Part shown: in pieces, positions 1 to 9,250 of the stretch
Layout of the letters: each line of letters starts with the position of its first letter
How positions within the stretch are numbered: the first letter of the stretch is position 1
From: Erysipelotrichaceae bacterium
Lineage (GTDB): Bacteria > Bacillota_I > Bacilli_A > Erysipelotrichales > Erysipelotrichaceae
NCBI GenBank assembly: GCA_022767445.1
Contig: JALENJ010000034.1
Span: forward strand, 1 to 64,000
Direction: 5' to 3'
Length of the DNA: 64,000 nt
The notes under the pieces: generated by a model
What the model was told of the DNA's origin: nothing
What the model saw: the letters and a program-made list of their open reading frames with translations, nothing else
Databases searched by the model: none
Position numbers and translations under genes: made by a program

Positions 1-96
1 AAACGACCTCTGATTAACGCCTTTTGGAGTTTCTGGATACAATCCATGATGATACATCTCAATACATTTTCTTTTAAATTCATAGCTATAACGCAT
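1..96 (-). mobile_element. Truncated 5' end of IS3/IS150-type transposase (helix-turn-helix OrfA), cut by window edge
   Basis: Reverse strand reads MRYSYEFKRKCIEMYHHGLYPETPKGVNQRSF, typical IS150-like N-terminus. Confidence 0.7.
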
Positions 97-100
97 AAAA

Positions 101-140
101 TACCCTCCTTACTGTTGTCCAGTAAAGAGGGTACATATCA
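101..140 (-). repeat. IS 5' end with internal hairpin upstream of transposase
   Basis: TACCCTCCTTACTG-TTGTC-CAGTAAAGAGGGTACATATCA; related sequence recurs at 61945-61995. Confidence 0.65.
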
Positions 141-172
141 TTCACTATTTAGTGGATGCTTTTTTCTGAATA

Positions 173-186
173 TGAAAACGATTTCC
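173..186 (+). promoter_or_regulatory. Candidate catabolite-responsive element (cre)
   Basis: TGAAAACGATTTCC matches TGWAANCGNTNWCA at 13/14 positions, upstream of a PTS operon. Confidence 0.5.
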
Positions 187-203
187 AGATAGCTGTAATG
201 TGA

Positions 204-231
204 TTGTTTTCAATTTTAAATAGACCATAAT
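204..231 (+). promoter_or_regulatory. Candidate sigma-A promoter for PTS operon 1
   Basis: TTGTTT-N16-CATAAT. Confidence 0.4.
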
Positions 232-255
232 TAAGTCAAGGAGGAATTTAACAAT

Positions 256-768
256 ATGAATGGATCATTATTTATTAGGATTGATGATAGGCTTATTCAC
301 GGACAAATTGTTACAGCATGGGCTAAAGTTCTAAATATTAAAAAGATAATTGCATTAGATGATGCACTTGCTGTAAGTGAGATGTTAGCTGAAATTATGT
401 TGATGGGAATATCTGATGCATATGAACCAGAAATATTGACAACATCAGCTGTTGAATCATTTCTAAGTCATCATCCACGGGATGAAAATGTATTACTTGT
501 AACACGTGCTGCAGAAAATTTAGCTTTACTAAAAGAACAACTGTCGTTTGCAACTGCAGTAAACATTGGTAACTGCTCTAGAAAGGAAGCATCAGCCTAT
601 GTATTCAAAGGAATAGGTGTAGGTCAGATATTATACTTTTCTGAAAAAGATGTAGAAGTTTTAGATGATTTATCTAGAAAAGGAATTAAAATCGTTTTTC
701 AGCAGATGCCAACAGATAAAGAAGTGCAGTGGCAACAGATAAAAGAAGGGTTAAAAAGAATAGAATAG
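256..768 (+). CDS. PTS mannose/fructose/sorbose family IIB subunit
   Basis: IRIDDRLIHGQIVTAW active-site His motif. Confidence 0.9.
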   Translation: MNGSLFIRIDDRLIHGQIVTAWAKVLNIKKIIALDDALAVSEMLAEIMLMGISDAYEPEILTTSAVESFLSHHPRDENVLLVTRAAENLALLKEQLSFATAVNIGNCSRKEASAYVFKGIGVGQILYFSEKDVEVLDDLSRKGIKIVFQQMPTDKEVQWQQIKEGLKRIE

Positions 769-779
769 TGAGATAAATT

Positions 780-1565
780 ATGAATATAATTCAAGCAATA
801 TTAATCGCAATTTTCATTTATCTAGCTTCTATTGGATCAATAGTTGGTAACACGATAGGATGGTATAGCTTGGGTCGTCCAATAGTGGCATCATTGGTAG
901 TGGGTATAATTATGGGTAATGTTCCATTAGCTATTCAATTAGGCCTACTACTTCAATTAGCGAATTTAGGCTCAGTAACTCCTGGTGGAGCAGTGGGTTG
1001 GGATTTATCATATGCAACATATATTGGGGTTGCTGGAGCACTTGCATTTGATACTGGTGATTTAGCTACAACAACAGCAGTAATGTGGACATTCTCTGTT
1101 GTTGGTGGTGCAATTGGTGTTGCAATGTGGAATGTAAACTATGCATTAAATTTATTTACTAACCGTATTTCTTATCAGGGTGCATTAGAAGCTAATCCTA
1201 AGAAGATTGCATTTGCGAATGCTGGCGCAGGAAATATTATTGGTTTTTTAACTAGATTTATTCCTGCAATGATTTTGTTATCTACAACAGCAGTTGTTGG
1301 ATCGCAGAGTGGAATAAATGTTGCAGAAATCATTCCAGCATGGTTTTTAATAACAATTAACACATTTGGTGGCATGATGGCAGCTTTAGGAATGGGTATT
1401 TTACTTTCATTCTTGATTAAAGAAAAATGGCAATGGGCATTAGTAGTCTTTGGATTTATGCTCGTTGGATATTTGAAACTAAGTATGATGGCATGTGCAA
1501 TGTTTGCAATCATAATTGCAATTGTATATTACGTCTTAAATGGAAAGGGTGAGTTACATGAGTAA
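780..1565 (+). CDS. PTS mannose family IIC subunit
   Basis: Hydrophobic; GRPIVASLVVGIIMGN...LGSVTPGGAVGWD; follows IIB. Confidence 0.88.
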   Translation: MNIIQAILIAIFIYLASIGSIVGNTIGWYSLGRPIVASLVVGIIMGNVPLAIQLGLLLQLANLGSVTPGGAVGWDLSYATYIGVAGALAFDTGDLATTTAVMWTFSVVGGAIGVAMWNVNYALNLFTNRISYQGALEANPKKIAFANAGAGNIIGFLTRFIPAMILLSTTAVVGSQSGINVAEIIPAWFLITINTFGGMMAALGMGILLSFLIKEKWQWALVVFGFMLVGYLKLSMMACAMFAIIIAIVYYVLNGKGELHE

Positions 1566-2397
1566 AAAAGTATCTAAAAGTACTTTGCGTAAATCATGGA
1601 AGACTTGGTTCTTCTGGCATGGTTGTTCACAACAGGGAGAAAACCTGCTTGGTAATGCCATGGCGCACACCATGAGCCCTGTAATTGAAGAACTATATAC
1701 GACAAAGGAAGATAAAGTAGAAGCATATAAACGTAGTCTAACGTTGTTTAATACAGAACAGCAGTTAGGTGCAATTGCGCCAGGAATCTTAATTGGTGTA
1801 GAAGAGTCTGTAGCAAATAAAGAGATTACTTCAGATGTTGCAGAGTCGATTAAGGTTGCATTAATTGGTCCAACGAGTGCAATTGGAGATTCGTTATGGG
1901 TTGCTACAATTATCCCATTACTATTAACAATCACAATGACAATCACAAATATAGGAAACGTTTTCCTATATTTAGGACCATTGTTATATGCAGTAGGTTA
2001 TCCAGTATTAACATCAATAATGAGCTGGAGACTATGGAATGTTGGGTATTCAACTGGAATCGGATTCATGAAGAAATTCATGAAGTCAGGAAAACTAGAG
2101 TTGATTACAAAAACAATGACAATTTTAGGACTTATCGTTGTCGGTGCATTGATTGCTTCATTTGTGAGTTTATCAATACCACTTGTAATCACTCCTCCAG
2201 GTGGTGAAACAGCAGCAGTCAACGTAGATGATATGATTAATGCAATCTTCCCTAACCTACTACCATTATTATTAACGATTGGTGTATATAGATTATATGC
2301 AAAGAAGAAATCTCCGTTGTTTATTATGGGATTTATATTGGTTATCGCAATTTTATTGACTATCATTGGAAAATTAAGTGGAATTTATACATTCTAG
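1558..2397 (+). CDS. PTS mannose family IID subunit
   Basis: SWKTWFFWHGCSQQGENLLGNAMAHTM...GPTSAIGDSLW; start trimmed to ATG 1558. Confidence 0.9.
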   Translation: MSKKVSKSTLRKSWKTWFFWHGCSQQGENLLGNAMAHTMSPVIEELYTTKEDKVEAYKRSLTLFNTEQQLGAIAPGILIGVEESVANKEITSDVAESIKVALIGPTSAIGDSLWVATIIPLLLTITMTITNIGNVFLYLGPLLYAVGYPVLTSIMSWRLWNVGYSTGIGFMKKFMKSGKLELITKTMTILGLIVVGALIASFVSLSIPLVITPPGGETAAVNVDDMINAIFPNLLPLLLTIGVYRLYAKKKSPLFIMGFILVIAILLTIIGKLSGIYTF

Positions 2398-2412
2398 AAA
2401 GGTTTATTTAAT

Positions 2413-3171
2413 ATGACAAACTTAAAATATGTAGAGCGTTTTTCTGAAGTAATTCAATCAATTGATTCAACACAAGGGGAAAAGATTAAAGCAGCAGCCA
2501 AGTTATGTGCACAAGCTATTAATAATGGTAATATGGTTCACCTATTTGGAAGCGGACACTCTGTATTGCCAATTCAGGATATGTTCCCACGTTATGGTGG
2601 AGTAGTAGGATTTCATCCATTAATGGATCCACGTTTAATGTGGAGCAATGTAATTGGTCCAGGTGGAGCAAGAGAGTTGCTTTGGATTGAACGTCAAGAA
2701 GGCTATATCCGCAACTTTTTACAAAGCTTTACTTTCCATGAAGGAGAAGTAATGATTGTATATTCTCATGGTGGATTAAATGCAGCTCCAATCGAAGTTG
2801 CAATGTATGCAAAGCAAAAAGGAATGAAGGTTGTAGCCATTACAAGTGAGGATAACTACAAGAAAGCACAGCCAATCCATTCAAGTGGTAATAAATTAGG
2901 CGATGTGGCAGATATCATTATTTCTAACTGCTGCCCATTAGAGGATGCTCTTGTGTCAATTCCAGGATATCCACAACCAGTAGGCGGATCAAGTACTGTT
3001 GCAGCAATGGTTATTACACAGTGTATTGCGTCTGAAACAGCTTTAGAATTACAAAAGATGGGACATGAAATGTTTATCTTTGTATCCCCTAATGTTACAG
3101 AAGTTCCAGCTGACTATATGAATCAGGTTTACGCAAACTATACAGAAGTAGTAAAGAAGAATGGTAACTAA
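2413..3171 (+). CDS. SIS-domain sugar-phosphate-binding/isomerase-like protein (UPF0309-like)
   Basis: LFGSGHSVLPIQDMFPRYGG, SHGGLNAAPIEVA SIS-type motifs. Confidence 0.8.
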   Translation: MTNLKYVERFSEVIQSIDSTQGEKIKAAAKLCAQAINNGNMVHLFGSGHSVLPIQDMFPRYGGVVGFHPLMDPRLMWSNVIGPGGARELLWIERQEGYIRNFLQSFTFHEGEVMIVYSHGGLNAAPIEVAMYAKQKGMKVVAITSEDNYKKAQPIHSSGNKLGDVADIIISNCCPLEDALVSIPGYPQPVGGSSTVAAMVITQCIASETALELQKMGHEMFIFVSPNVTEVPADYMNQVYANYTEVVKKNGN

Positions 3172-3558
3172 ATGATACAAATTGTTTTATGTGGGCATGG
3201 ACATTATGGAACTTCGACATTAGAGAGTATCCATATGCTCGCAGGTAATGTTGATTCATATTCAGCAGTTGATTTCACGAAAGAAATGGATATGAATCAA
3301 TTACAAGCAGAGATTGAAAAACTATTACATGCATTCAAGGATGAAACGATTTTGTTTGTTTGCGATATTGCAAATGGCACTCCATTTAAAATCTGTTGTA
3401 TGAAAACAACAATGCATACAAATGTATATGTACTCGCTGGTGTTAATTTAGCTGCAATATTAGAAACAGTATTTATTGATAAAGATGATGTACATGCATT
3501 AATAACAACCATGGAAAATGTTACAAAAGAATCAATTCTTAGTTATCCCAAAAAATAA
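3172..3558 (+). CDS. PTS mannose family IIA component
   Basis: MIQIVLCGHGHYG active-site His; NGTPFK. Confidence 0.8.
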   Translation: MIQIVLCGHGHYGTSTLESIHMLAGNVDSYSAVDFTKEMDMNQLQAEIEKLLHAFKDETILFVCDIANGTPFKICCMKTTMHTNVYVLAGVNLAAILETVFIDKDDVHALITTMENVTKESILSYPKK

Positions 3559-3564
3559 AACAAA

Positions 3565-3601
3565 AGTCTGTGGAATCGTATGAATCCGCAGACTAATTTT
3601 T
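3565..3601 (+). terminator. Rho-independent terminator after PTS operon 1
   Basis: AGTCTGTGGAATC/GAATCCGCAGACT imperfect stem then AATTTTT. Confidence 0.65.
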
Positions 3602-3628
3602 GATATACTACTAGTGAGGTTTACGTAT

Positions 3629-4495
3629 ATGGAAAGACATAATATTTTTCTTGAAATGTCTCAACTAAGAGACTTATCACCTAGTGAACGGCAAGTTGTT
3701 GATTTTGTGTTACAGCATCCTGAACAGGCACTAGAGCTTTCAATTGTTGCACTAGGTGCAAATACATTTACATCTGCAAGTACTGTTTCTAGAGTATGTA
3801 GCAAACTTTCAGTAAATGGTTTCTCTGACTTTAAACAGAGATTATATGCAGATATACAAAACTATCAAGAATATGTCTATATTAATACGAATAGAATTCC
3901 CATTGATTGTTCAGACAGTTTGCAAGATACAATGGAGAAAGTTATCCAAAACTGTACGCGTGCACTAATCGATGTAAAGATGCTCAATAGCGTAGATAAA
4001 TTTGAAAAGGCTGTAGAATGGTTGCAGGAATCTAAAACAATAACATTATATGGAAGTGGTGTGTCAAATTTGATCTGTCATGATGCACTAATGAAAGGAA
4101 TCAGAATGGGATTGCCAATCTGCTCTTATACATACTATTCAGAAATGTCTATGCATGCACGCCAGACAGGACCACAAGATTTAGCAATTATAGTATCTTA
4201 TACAGGGTTGACTGTTGAGATGGAAAAGATTGCACGAATTTTGCATTACAATAAGTGTAAAATCATTGCAATTACATCAAATGCAGCAAATGAAATTGCA
4301 AACTTATCAGATATTAATTTTCAAGTTGGTAATACAGAATCGTATTATCGAATCGGTGGTATTGAATCAAGAACTTCTATGCAGTGTGTTCTAGATATTA
4401 TTTTCGCAGGATATTATAACAAGACCGAAAAAGCTAAGGATGTAAGTAAGAAAACCTTTGTTAATGATACATTTAGTGCAAAGTGGGAAGGATAA
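3629..4495 (+). CDS. MurR/RpiR family transcriptional regulator (HTH + SIS)
   Basis: LSPSERQVVDFVLQHP...TSASTVSRVCSKLSVNGFSDFKQRL; SIS C-terminus. Confidence 0.88.
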   Translation: MERHNIFLEMSQLRDLSPSERQVVDFVLQHPEQALELSIVALGANTFTSASTVSRVCSKLSVNGFSDFKQRLYADIQNYQEYVYINTNRIPIDCSDSLQDTMEKVIQNCTRALIDVKMLNSVDKFEKAVEWLQESKTITLYGSGVSNLICHDALMKGIRMGLPICSYTYYSEMSMHARQTGPQDLAIIVSYTGLTVEMEKIARILHYNKCKIIAITSNAANEIANLSDINFQVGNTESYYRIGGIESRTSMQCVLDIIFAGYYNKTEKAKDVSKKTFVNDTFSAKWEG

Positions 4496-4586
4496 TAAGT
4501 AATAAGAATGGTGATATATGTAGTTCGAAATCATCATTCTTTTTGTATGTTTAAGTGCTAATAATTTAATCAAATTTTTTTCCTAA

Positions 4587-4638
4587 TTGACAAATGATAT
4601 AACTAGTTCTATTCTAAATGTATAAAATGTTATAACAT
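4587..4638 (+). promoter_or_regulatory. Promoter with two operator-like dyads for PTS operon 2
   Basis: TTGACA-N17-TATTCT; AACTAGTT (4601-4608) in the spacer, ATGTTATAACAT (4627-4638) downstream. Confidence 0.55.
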
Positions 4639-4711
4639 ATATCTCTAATTGATATATCTTTTAATAAGAACATGTAAAGTCAATCTACTATTCACAAGAA
4701 AGGGGGATTCT

Positions 4712-5458
4712 ATGAAAAGATTTGATATACATGCGCATATGGGTAAAACAAGTTCAGGTGAAGCAATTGGTGTAGAACAACTCATTTCTGATATGGATAA
4801 ATATGGCATATTAAAAACAGGAATTAGTTCATTATCAGGAATTGATAATCGTGAGCAGAATGATTTGGTTTATGATTCATACTTAAAATATCCAGACAGA
4901 ATTATTCCATATGCTTTTATAAATCCTAAGTCAAAAGATGCAATTAAGGAATTAGACTTATGCCTTGGTGAAAGGGGATTTTTAGGAGTTAAGTTACATC
5001 CATGGAAGCATGGCTATTTTGCGGATAACACACCACAAATAGATGAAATTTTAACTCATATTGAAAAGTATGGAGTTCATATTCAAGTATATCCAGGTAC
5101 AAGTCCATTATGTACACCATATGTGTGGATTCGCTATGCGAAAAAACATCCAAATTTGCGATTTGTTTTTACACATACTGGATGCAGAGAGTTTGGATAT
5201 AGTGTCATCAAAGCTGTTCAAGATGTGAAGAATATTTGGCTTGAAACATCAGTTATTTATGAAAGTGATGTTTTGAAGCAAATGAAAGATTGTGTTGGTG
5301 CAGACAGAATTGTTTTCGGTACAGACTGGCCATATAAACCAGTGCAGTGTGAAATTGAAAAAATATATCATATGGGATTTGATGAGGAAGAATTAGAAAA
5401 AGTATTTTATAAGAATGCTGAATCTTTATGGATACCAAGAAAGGGAGGGGATGAATAA
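4712..5458 (+). CDS. Amidohydrolase family metal-dependent hydrolase
   Basis: FDIHAHMG metal motif; GVKLHPW; GTDWPYKP. Confidence 0.82.
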   Translation: MKRFDIHAHMGKTSSGEAIGVEQLISDMDKYGILKTGISSLSGIDNREQNDLVYDSYLKYPDRIIPYAFINPKSKDAIKELDLCLGERGFLGVKLHPWKHGYFADNTPQIDEILTHIEKYGVHIQVYPGTSPLCTPYVWIRYAKKHPNLRFVFTHTGCREFGYSVIKAVQDVKNIWLETSVIYESDVLKQMKDCVGADRIVFGTDWPYKPVQCEIEKIYHMGFDEEELEKVFYKNAESLWIPRKGGDE

Positions 5459-5952
5459 TGAAGATTAATGTATGTAGAATTGATGATCGCTTAATCCACG
5501 GACAAATCGTAACGAAATGGATTAAAGAGGCAGATGCAAAGTTGATCATAGTATCTGACGACAAAGCAGCAAATGATAAAGCTTTACAAATGATACTCAA
5601 GATTGCAGTACCAAGTGGAGTAAAATTAGAGATTCTTAGCAAAGAGAATACGGTTAAACGAATTAACGAAGACAAGACAAATGTAAATGTTCTATTGCTT
5701 ATAAGAAATCCTAAAGAAGCAAACCTATTAGTTGAGATGGGCCTAAAACTAGACAAAATAATTGTTGGTAATATTAGTAATTCTAAATCTGCAATAGGTA
5801 GAACGAAGTTATTGGATTATATCTGGGTAGAGCCAGATGATGTGGAAGCACTTAAATCATTACATAATAAGGGAATCTTGCTCGAGGTAAAAGCAATACC
5901 AGAAGAAAGAGCGAAAGATCCAATCGAGTTAATTGAAAAATACGTTAAATAA
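5458..5952 (+). CDS. PTS mannose family IIB subunit
   Basis: CRIDDRLIHGQIVTKW. Confidence 0.9.
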   Translation: MKINVCRIDDRLIHGQIVTKWIKEADAKLIIVSDDKAANDKALQMILKIAVPSGVKLEILSKENTVKRINEDKTNVNVLLLIRNPKEANLLVEMGLKLDKIIVGNISNSKSAIGRTKLLDYIWVEPDDVEALKSLHNKGILLEVKAIPEERAKDPIELIEKYVK

Positions 5953-5970
5953 ACCAGGAGGAAAGAAAAG

Positions 5971-7563
5971 ATGTTTATTCAAGCGTTACTTGTAGCGTTA
6001 ATCGTTGCAGTTGCATTCAATGATAGAGTTTTCTTACATACGTTTATGTATAGACCAATCGTAATTGGACCATTAGTAGGATTGGTGTTTGGTAATTTGA
6101 ATATTGGGTTACAAGTTGGTGTTGCAGTTGAGTTAATGTTCCTAGCAGTTATTTGGGTTGGTACAGCTGTTCCACCAGATGAGACATTATCTGCTGCATT
6201 TGCTACATCAATTGCTTGTGCTACAGGATCACCAGAAATTGGTATTGCGACAGCACTTCCAATTTCATTCGTTGGACAAATTTTCCGTCAAACAAAGTTC
6301 TCTACAGTTTACGAGTGGACAATGAGAAAAGTTGAAAAAGCCGCATCCAAAGCTGATGGAAAAGGTGTCGTTTTATGGACAACAATTATTCCGGCAATTA
6401 TCGAAAGCTTACTATTTGGTATTCCAACATTTATTGGAGTTTACTATGGAGCAGAAGCTGTACAAGCATTTATTAACTTTATCCCACAATGGCTAATTTC
6501 AGGTTTAGCAGCTGGAGCAGGTTTATTAGGGGCAGTCGGTGTTGCATTATTGCTTGGTACAGTTAAAGATAAATCCCTATGGCCATATTTCTTAATTGGC
6601 TTTGTGTTTGCATCTTATTTAGGTGTCAATATGATTGGTATCGCAATTATTGCAGTAGCATGTGTTGCAATTAACTATTTAGCGGATAAGAATAAAGTAA
6701 ATAGTGAAGATGTTGAAGAATTTGAAATTGAGCCAGAAGATAATAGTTATCGTGTTTTAACAAAGAAAGATTTATGGAAAACATTCTGGTATGGAATGGC
6801 TATTGAATCTGGCAACAGTGCTACTAAGCAGGAAGCAAACGGATTCTTACAGGCTATGATTCCTACTCTAGATAAAGTTTATGAAGATCCTGCTGAAAGA
6901 GCAGAAGCATATGAAAGACATTGTGAATTATTCCTAACTGAGGGAAGAGTTGCTGAACTATGTGTAGGTATTTCATGCGCAATGGAAGAAAGAAATGCGA
7001 TTAAGAAAGATATTGATCCAGAATCAATTAATGCACTTAAAGTCGCATTAATGGGTCCATTAGCTGGTATCGGTGACTCATTAATTCATGGAACGATTCG
7101 TCCTATTATTGCAGGTTTAGCATGTTCAATGATTACTGCAAGTGGTTTCAATAATCCAACTGGTGCAATTCTCTTCGTAGTATTGATGACTGCTATTACT
7201 TTCGCAATTCGATATCTAGGAATCTTTAAGGGATATGAAGGCGGACTATCATTAGTATCTAAGATGCAGTCAGGTGGATTGTTAAATAGCTTAACAAGAT
7301 ATGCAGGTATTGCAGCGTTCGTAGTATGTGGTGGATTTATTTCTGCATTAGTTTACGTAACATTGAATGTTCAATATGTAAATGGAGATACGATCATTTC
7401 CTTACAGAAGACATTAGATGACTTAATTCCAAACCTAATTCCATTGATTTATACAATGATTATGTATTGGTTAATCAATAAGAAGAAAATCAATATCGTG
7501 CTATTAATGTTTATCACAATTTTAATTGGTGTTGCAGGTGTTGCACTTGGAATTTTAGCTTAG
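5971..7563 (+). CDS. Fused PTS mannose-family IIC-IID protein
   Basis: N-half IIC-like (YRPIVIGPLVGLVFGN), C-half IID-like (KKDLWKTFWYGM...ALMGPLAGIGDSL) in one uninterrupted 530-aa ORF. Confidence 0.85.
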   Translation: MFIQALLVALIVAVAFNDRVFLHTFMYRPIVIGPLVGLVFGNLNIGLQVGVAVELMFLAVIWVGTAVPPDETLSAAFATSIACATGSPEIGIATALPISFVGQIFRQTKFSTVYEWTMRKVEKAASKADGKGVVLWTTIIPAIIESLLFGIPTFIGVYYGAEAVQAFINFIPQWLISGLAAGAGLLGAVGVALLLGTVKDKSLWPYFLIGFVFASYLGVNMIGIAIIAVACVAINYLADKNKVNSEDVEEFEIEPEDNSYRVLTKKDLWKTFWYGMAIESGNSATKQEANGFLQAMIPTLDKVYEDPAERAEAYERHCELFLTEGRVAELCVGISCAMEERNAIKKDIDPESINALKVALMGPLAGIGDSLIHGTIRPIIAGLACSMITASGFNNPTGAILFVVLMTAITFAIRYLGIFKGYEGGLSLVSKMQSGGLLNSLTRYAGIAAFVVCGGFISALVYVTLNVQYVNGDTIISLQKTLDDLIPNLIPLIYTMIMYWLINKKKINIVLLMFITILIGVAGVALGILA

Positions 7564-7578
7564 TTGAGGTAGTTGAAT

Positions 7579-8328
7579 ATGATAATTGATATTCATGCTC
7601 ATCTAGATCGAGATCCAATTAGTAAAACTTATCTAATCAGTGAGCAATTTGAAGACATGGAAAAGAATAAAATTACGAAGAGAGTAATTTCTACTTTCTA
7701 TGGTCGGTCAATTTCTGATGCGAATAATGAAATTGCAAAACTGGTTGATTTATATCCTGATAAATTTATTGGGTGTGCAATAATTAATCCTAAATTAGAT
7801 GATTCGGTTGATGAAGTAATTAGGATTTCCAAAATGTCACAATTTAAAATGATAGAGTTTGATTCTTTGGAACATGGATATCGACCTGAAAAATTCCAAT
7901 ATAATATTGATCCAATCTTACAGATATGTGAGGAGAATAATTTAATTGTTAAAGTGTTTACTGGTGCTGGCTTCTATACGATGCCAGACCAGTGGGCATT
8001 TTATTCCAGAAGATTTAAAAATATAAAATTTATCTTGGAGCATTTGGCAGGTGAAGATTTTAGATATGGAACTGTAGATTTAATGAAAGAAGAATCTAAT
8101 CTATTAATGGAAACATCATATGAGACAGAGATTCCAGCTTTACATAAAATTTTCGATAGCGTTGAAGTTGAGAGGCTATTCTACGGTTCTAATTATCCTG
8201 ATAATTTTACTGAAATTTCTCTAATGAAGTTTGACAGTCTAAATCTCAGCCAAGATGATTTAGAGAAAATTATGTATAAGAATGCACAGAAGTTATTAGA
8301 TATTTCAAAGGAAGGTGAAAAGTTGTGA
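7579..8328 (+). CDS. Amidohydrolase family metal-dependent hydrolase (second paralogue)
   Basis: IDIHAHLD; FYGSNYPDNF; paralogue of the 4712 gene. Confidence 0.8.
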   Translation: MIIDIHAHLDRDPISKTYLISEQFEDMEKNKITKRVISTFYGRSISDANNEIAKLVDLYPDKFIGCAIINPKLDDSVDEVIRISKMSQFKMIEFDSLEHGYRPEKFQYNIDPILQICEENNLIVKVFTGAGFYTMPDQWAFYSRRFKNIKFILEHLAGEDFRYGTVDLMKEESNLLMETSYETEIPALHKIFDSVEVERLFYGSNYPDNFTEISLMKFDSLNLSQDDLEKIMYKNAQKLLDISKEGEKL

Positions 8329-9248
8329 ATGATTTAGTCAATTGCTTACCTTTGGAAGCAAAGAAGAAATTTAGTGATATTGAAGATGGAACTGTTTTAG
8401 GAGCAAGCAACCATATAAGAATGATTGCAGAAATGTTTGTCACAATTAGTGATGAAATACAGGATAAAACAGAAGCATCTAATCTAATCAAACAAGTAAG
8501 TAATCATTTTAAAAATACAAGAGGATTGTCTAGCTACGCTATTGTTAATGCTCTAAATAAAATTGAGCATTATTGTGAAGAGTCTGATGAAGCTATATAT
8601 TCTGAAAAAATAAAAAATGGCGTAAAACATTACTTTGATGAAGCTGTGGAAATATCTAAGAAAATAACAGAATATAGTGTGAATTTATTAGATGATTGCA
8701 AAACAATTATTGCTTTTGACTACTCAAGTACTGTAGAAAAAACCTTACGAGAACTAAGACACGAAGTGACAGTTATAATACCCGAATCGAGAGTAATTAA
8801 CGGTGGTTATAATTTTGTAAAACCGTGTCTGGATAGAGGACATAAAGTATGGTTTATCCCAGATGCAAGTATGCTTACTGTTTTGCGAAAAGTTGATGCA
8901 GTGATAATTGGTGCTGAAACATTCTATCCTGATGGCACAGCATTCAATACTGCTGGCTCTGATATTTTGGCAGTATTATGCAAGGAATATGATATTCCAT
9001 ATTATGTACTTACACCTATGCTGAAGGTAGATAATAGAGCTTTATATGGAAAATTAAAAAAAGAAATCCTTCGTGACGAAAAAGATACTTTAGCTAAAAA
9101 CTGGCCAACTGAATTAGCTGAAAAAGTTGATTTTAAAGTGATTGAGTTAGTTCCGATTAGGCCAGATAAGATTACAAAGTATGTTACTGAACATGGCATC
9201 GTGAGTCCTTGTGATCTTAATTATTATTTATGTAAAGAAGGTGCTTAG
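8325..9248 (+). CDS. eIF-2B/MtnA-like (ribose-1,5-bisphosphate isomerase-type) protein
   Basis: DDCKTIIAFDYSSTVEKTL...VIIPESR...DAVIIGAETFYPDGTAFNTAGSDILAVLCKEYDIPYYVLTP; GTG start. Confidence 0.75.
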   Translation: MNDLVNCLPLEAKKKFSDIEDGTVLGASNHIRMIAEMFVTISDEIQDKTEASNLIKQVSNHFKNTRGLSSYAIVNALNKIEHYCEESDEAIYSEKIKNGVKHYFDEAVEISKKITEYSVNLLDDCKTIIAFDYSSTVEKTLRELRHEVTVIIPESRVINGGYNFVKPCLDRGHKVWFIPDASMLTVLRKVDAVIIGAETFYPDGTAFNTAGSDILAVLCKEYDIPYYVLTPMLKVDNRALYGKLKKEILRDEKDTLAKNWPTELAEKVDFKVIELVPIRPDKITKYVTEHGIVSPCDLNYYLCKEGA

Positions 9249-9250
9249 TT

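Noticed and set aside
1175-1946. Minus-strand ORFs of 112 and 130 aa overlapping PTS IIC/IID genes
   Set aside because: Antisense shadows of clear coding genes, with no recognisable domain.
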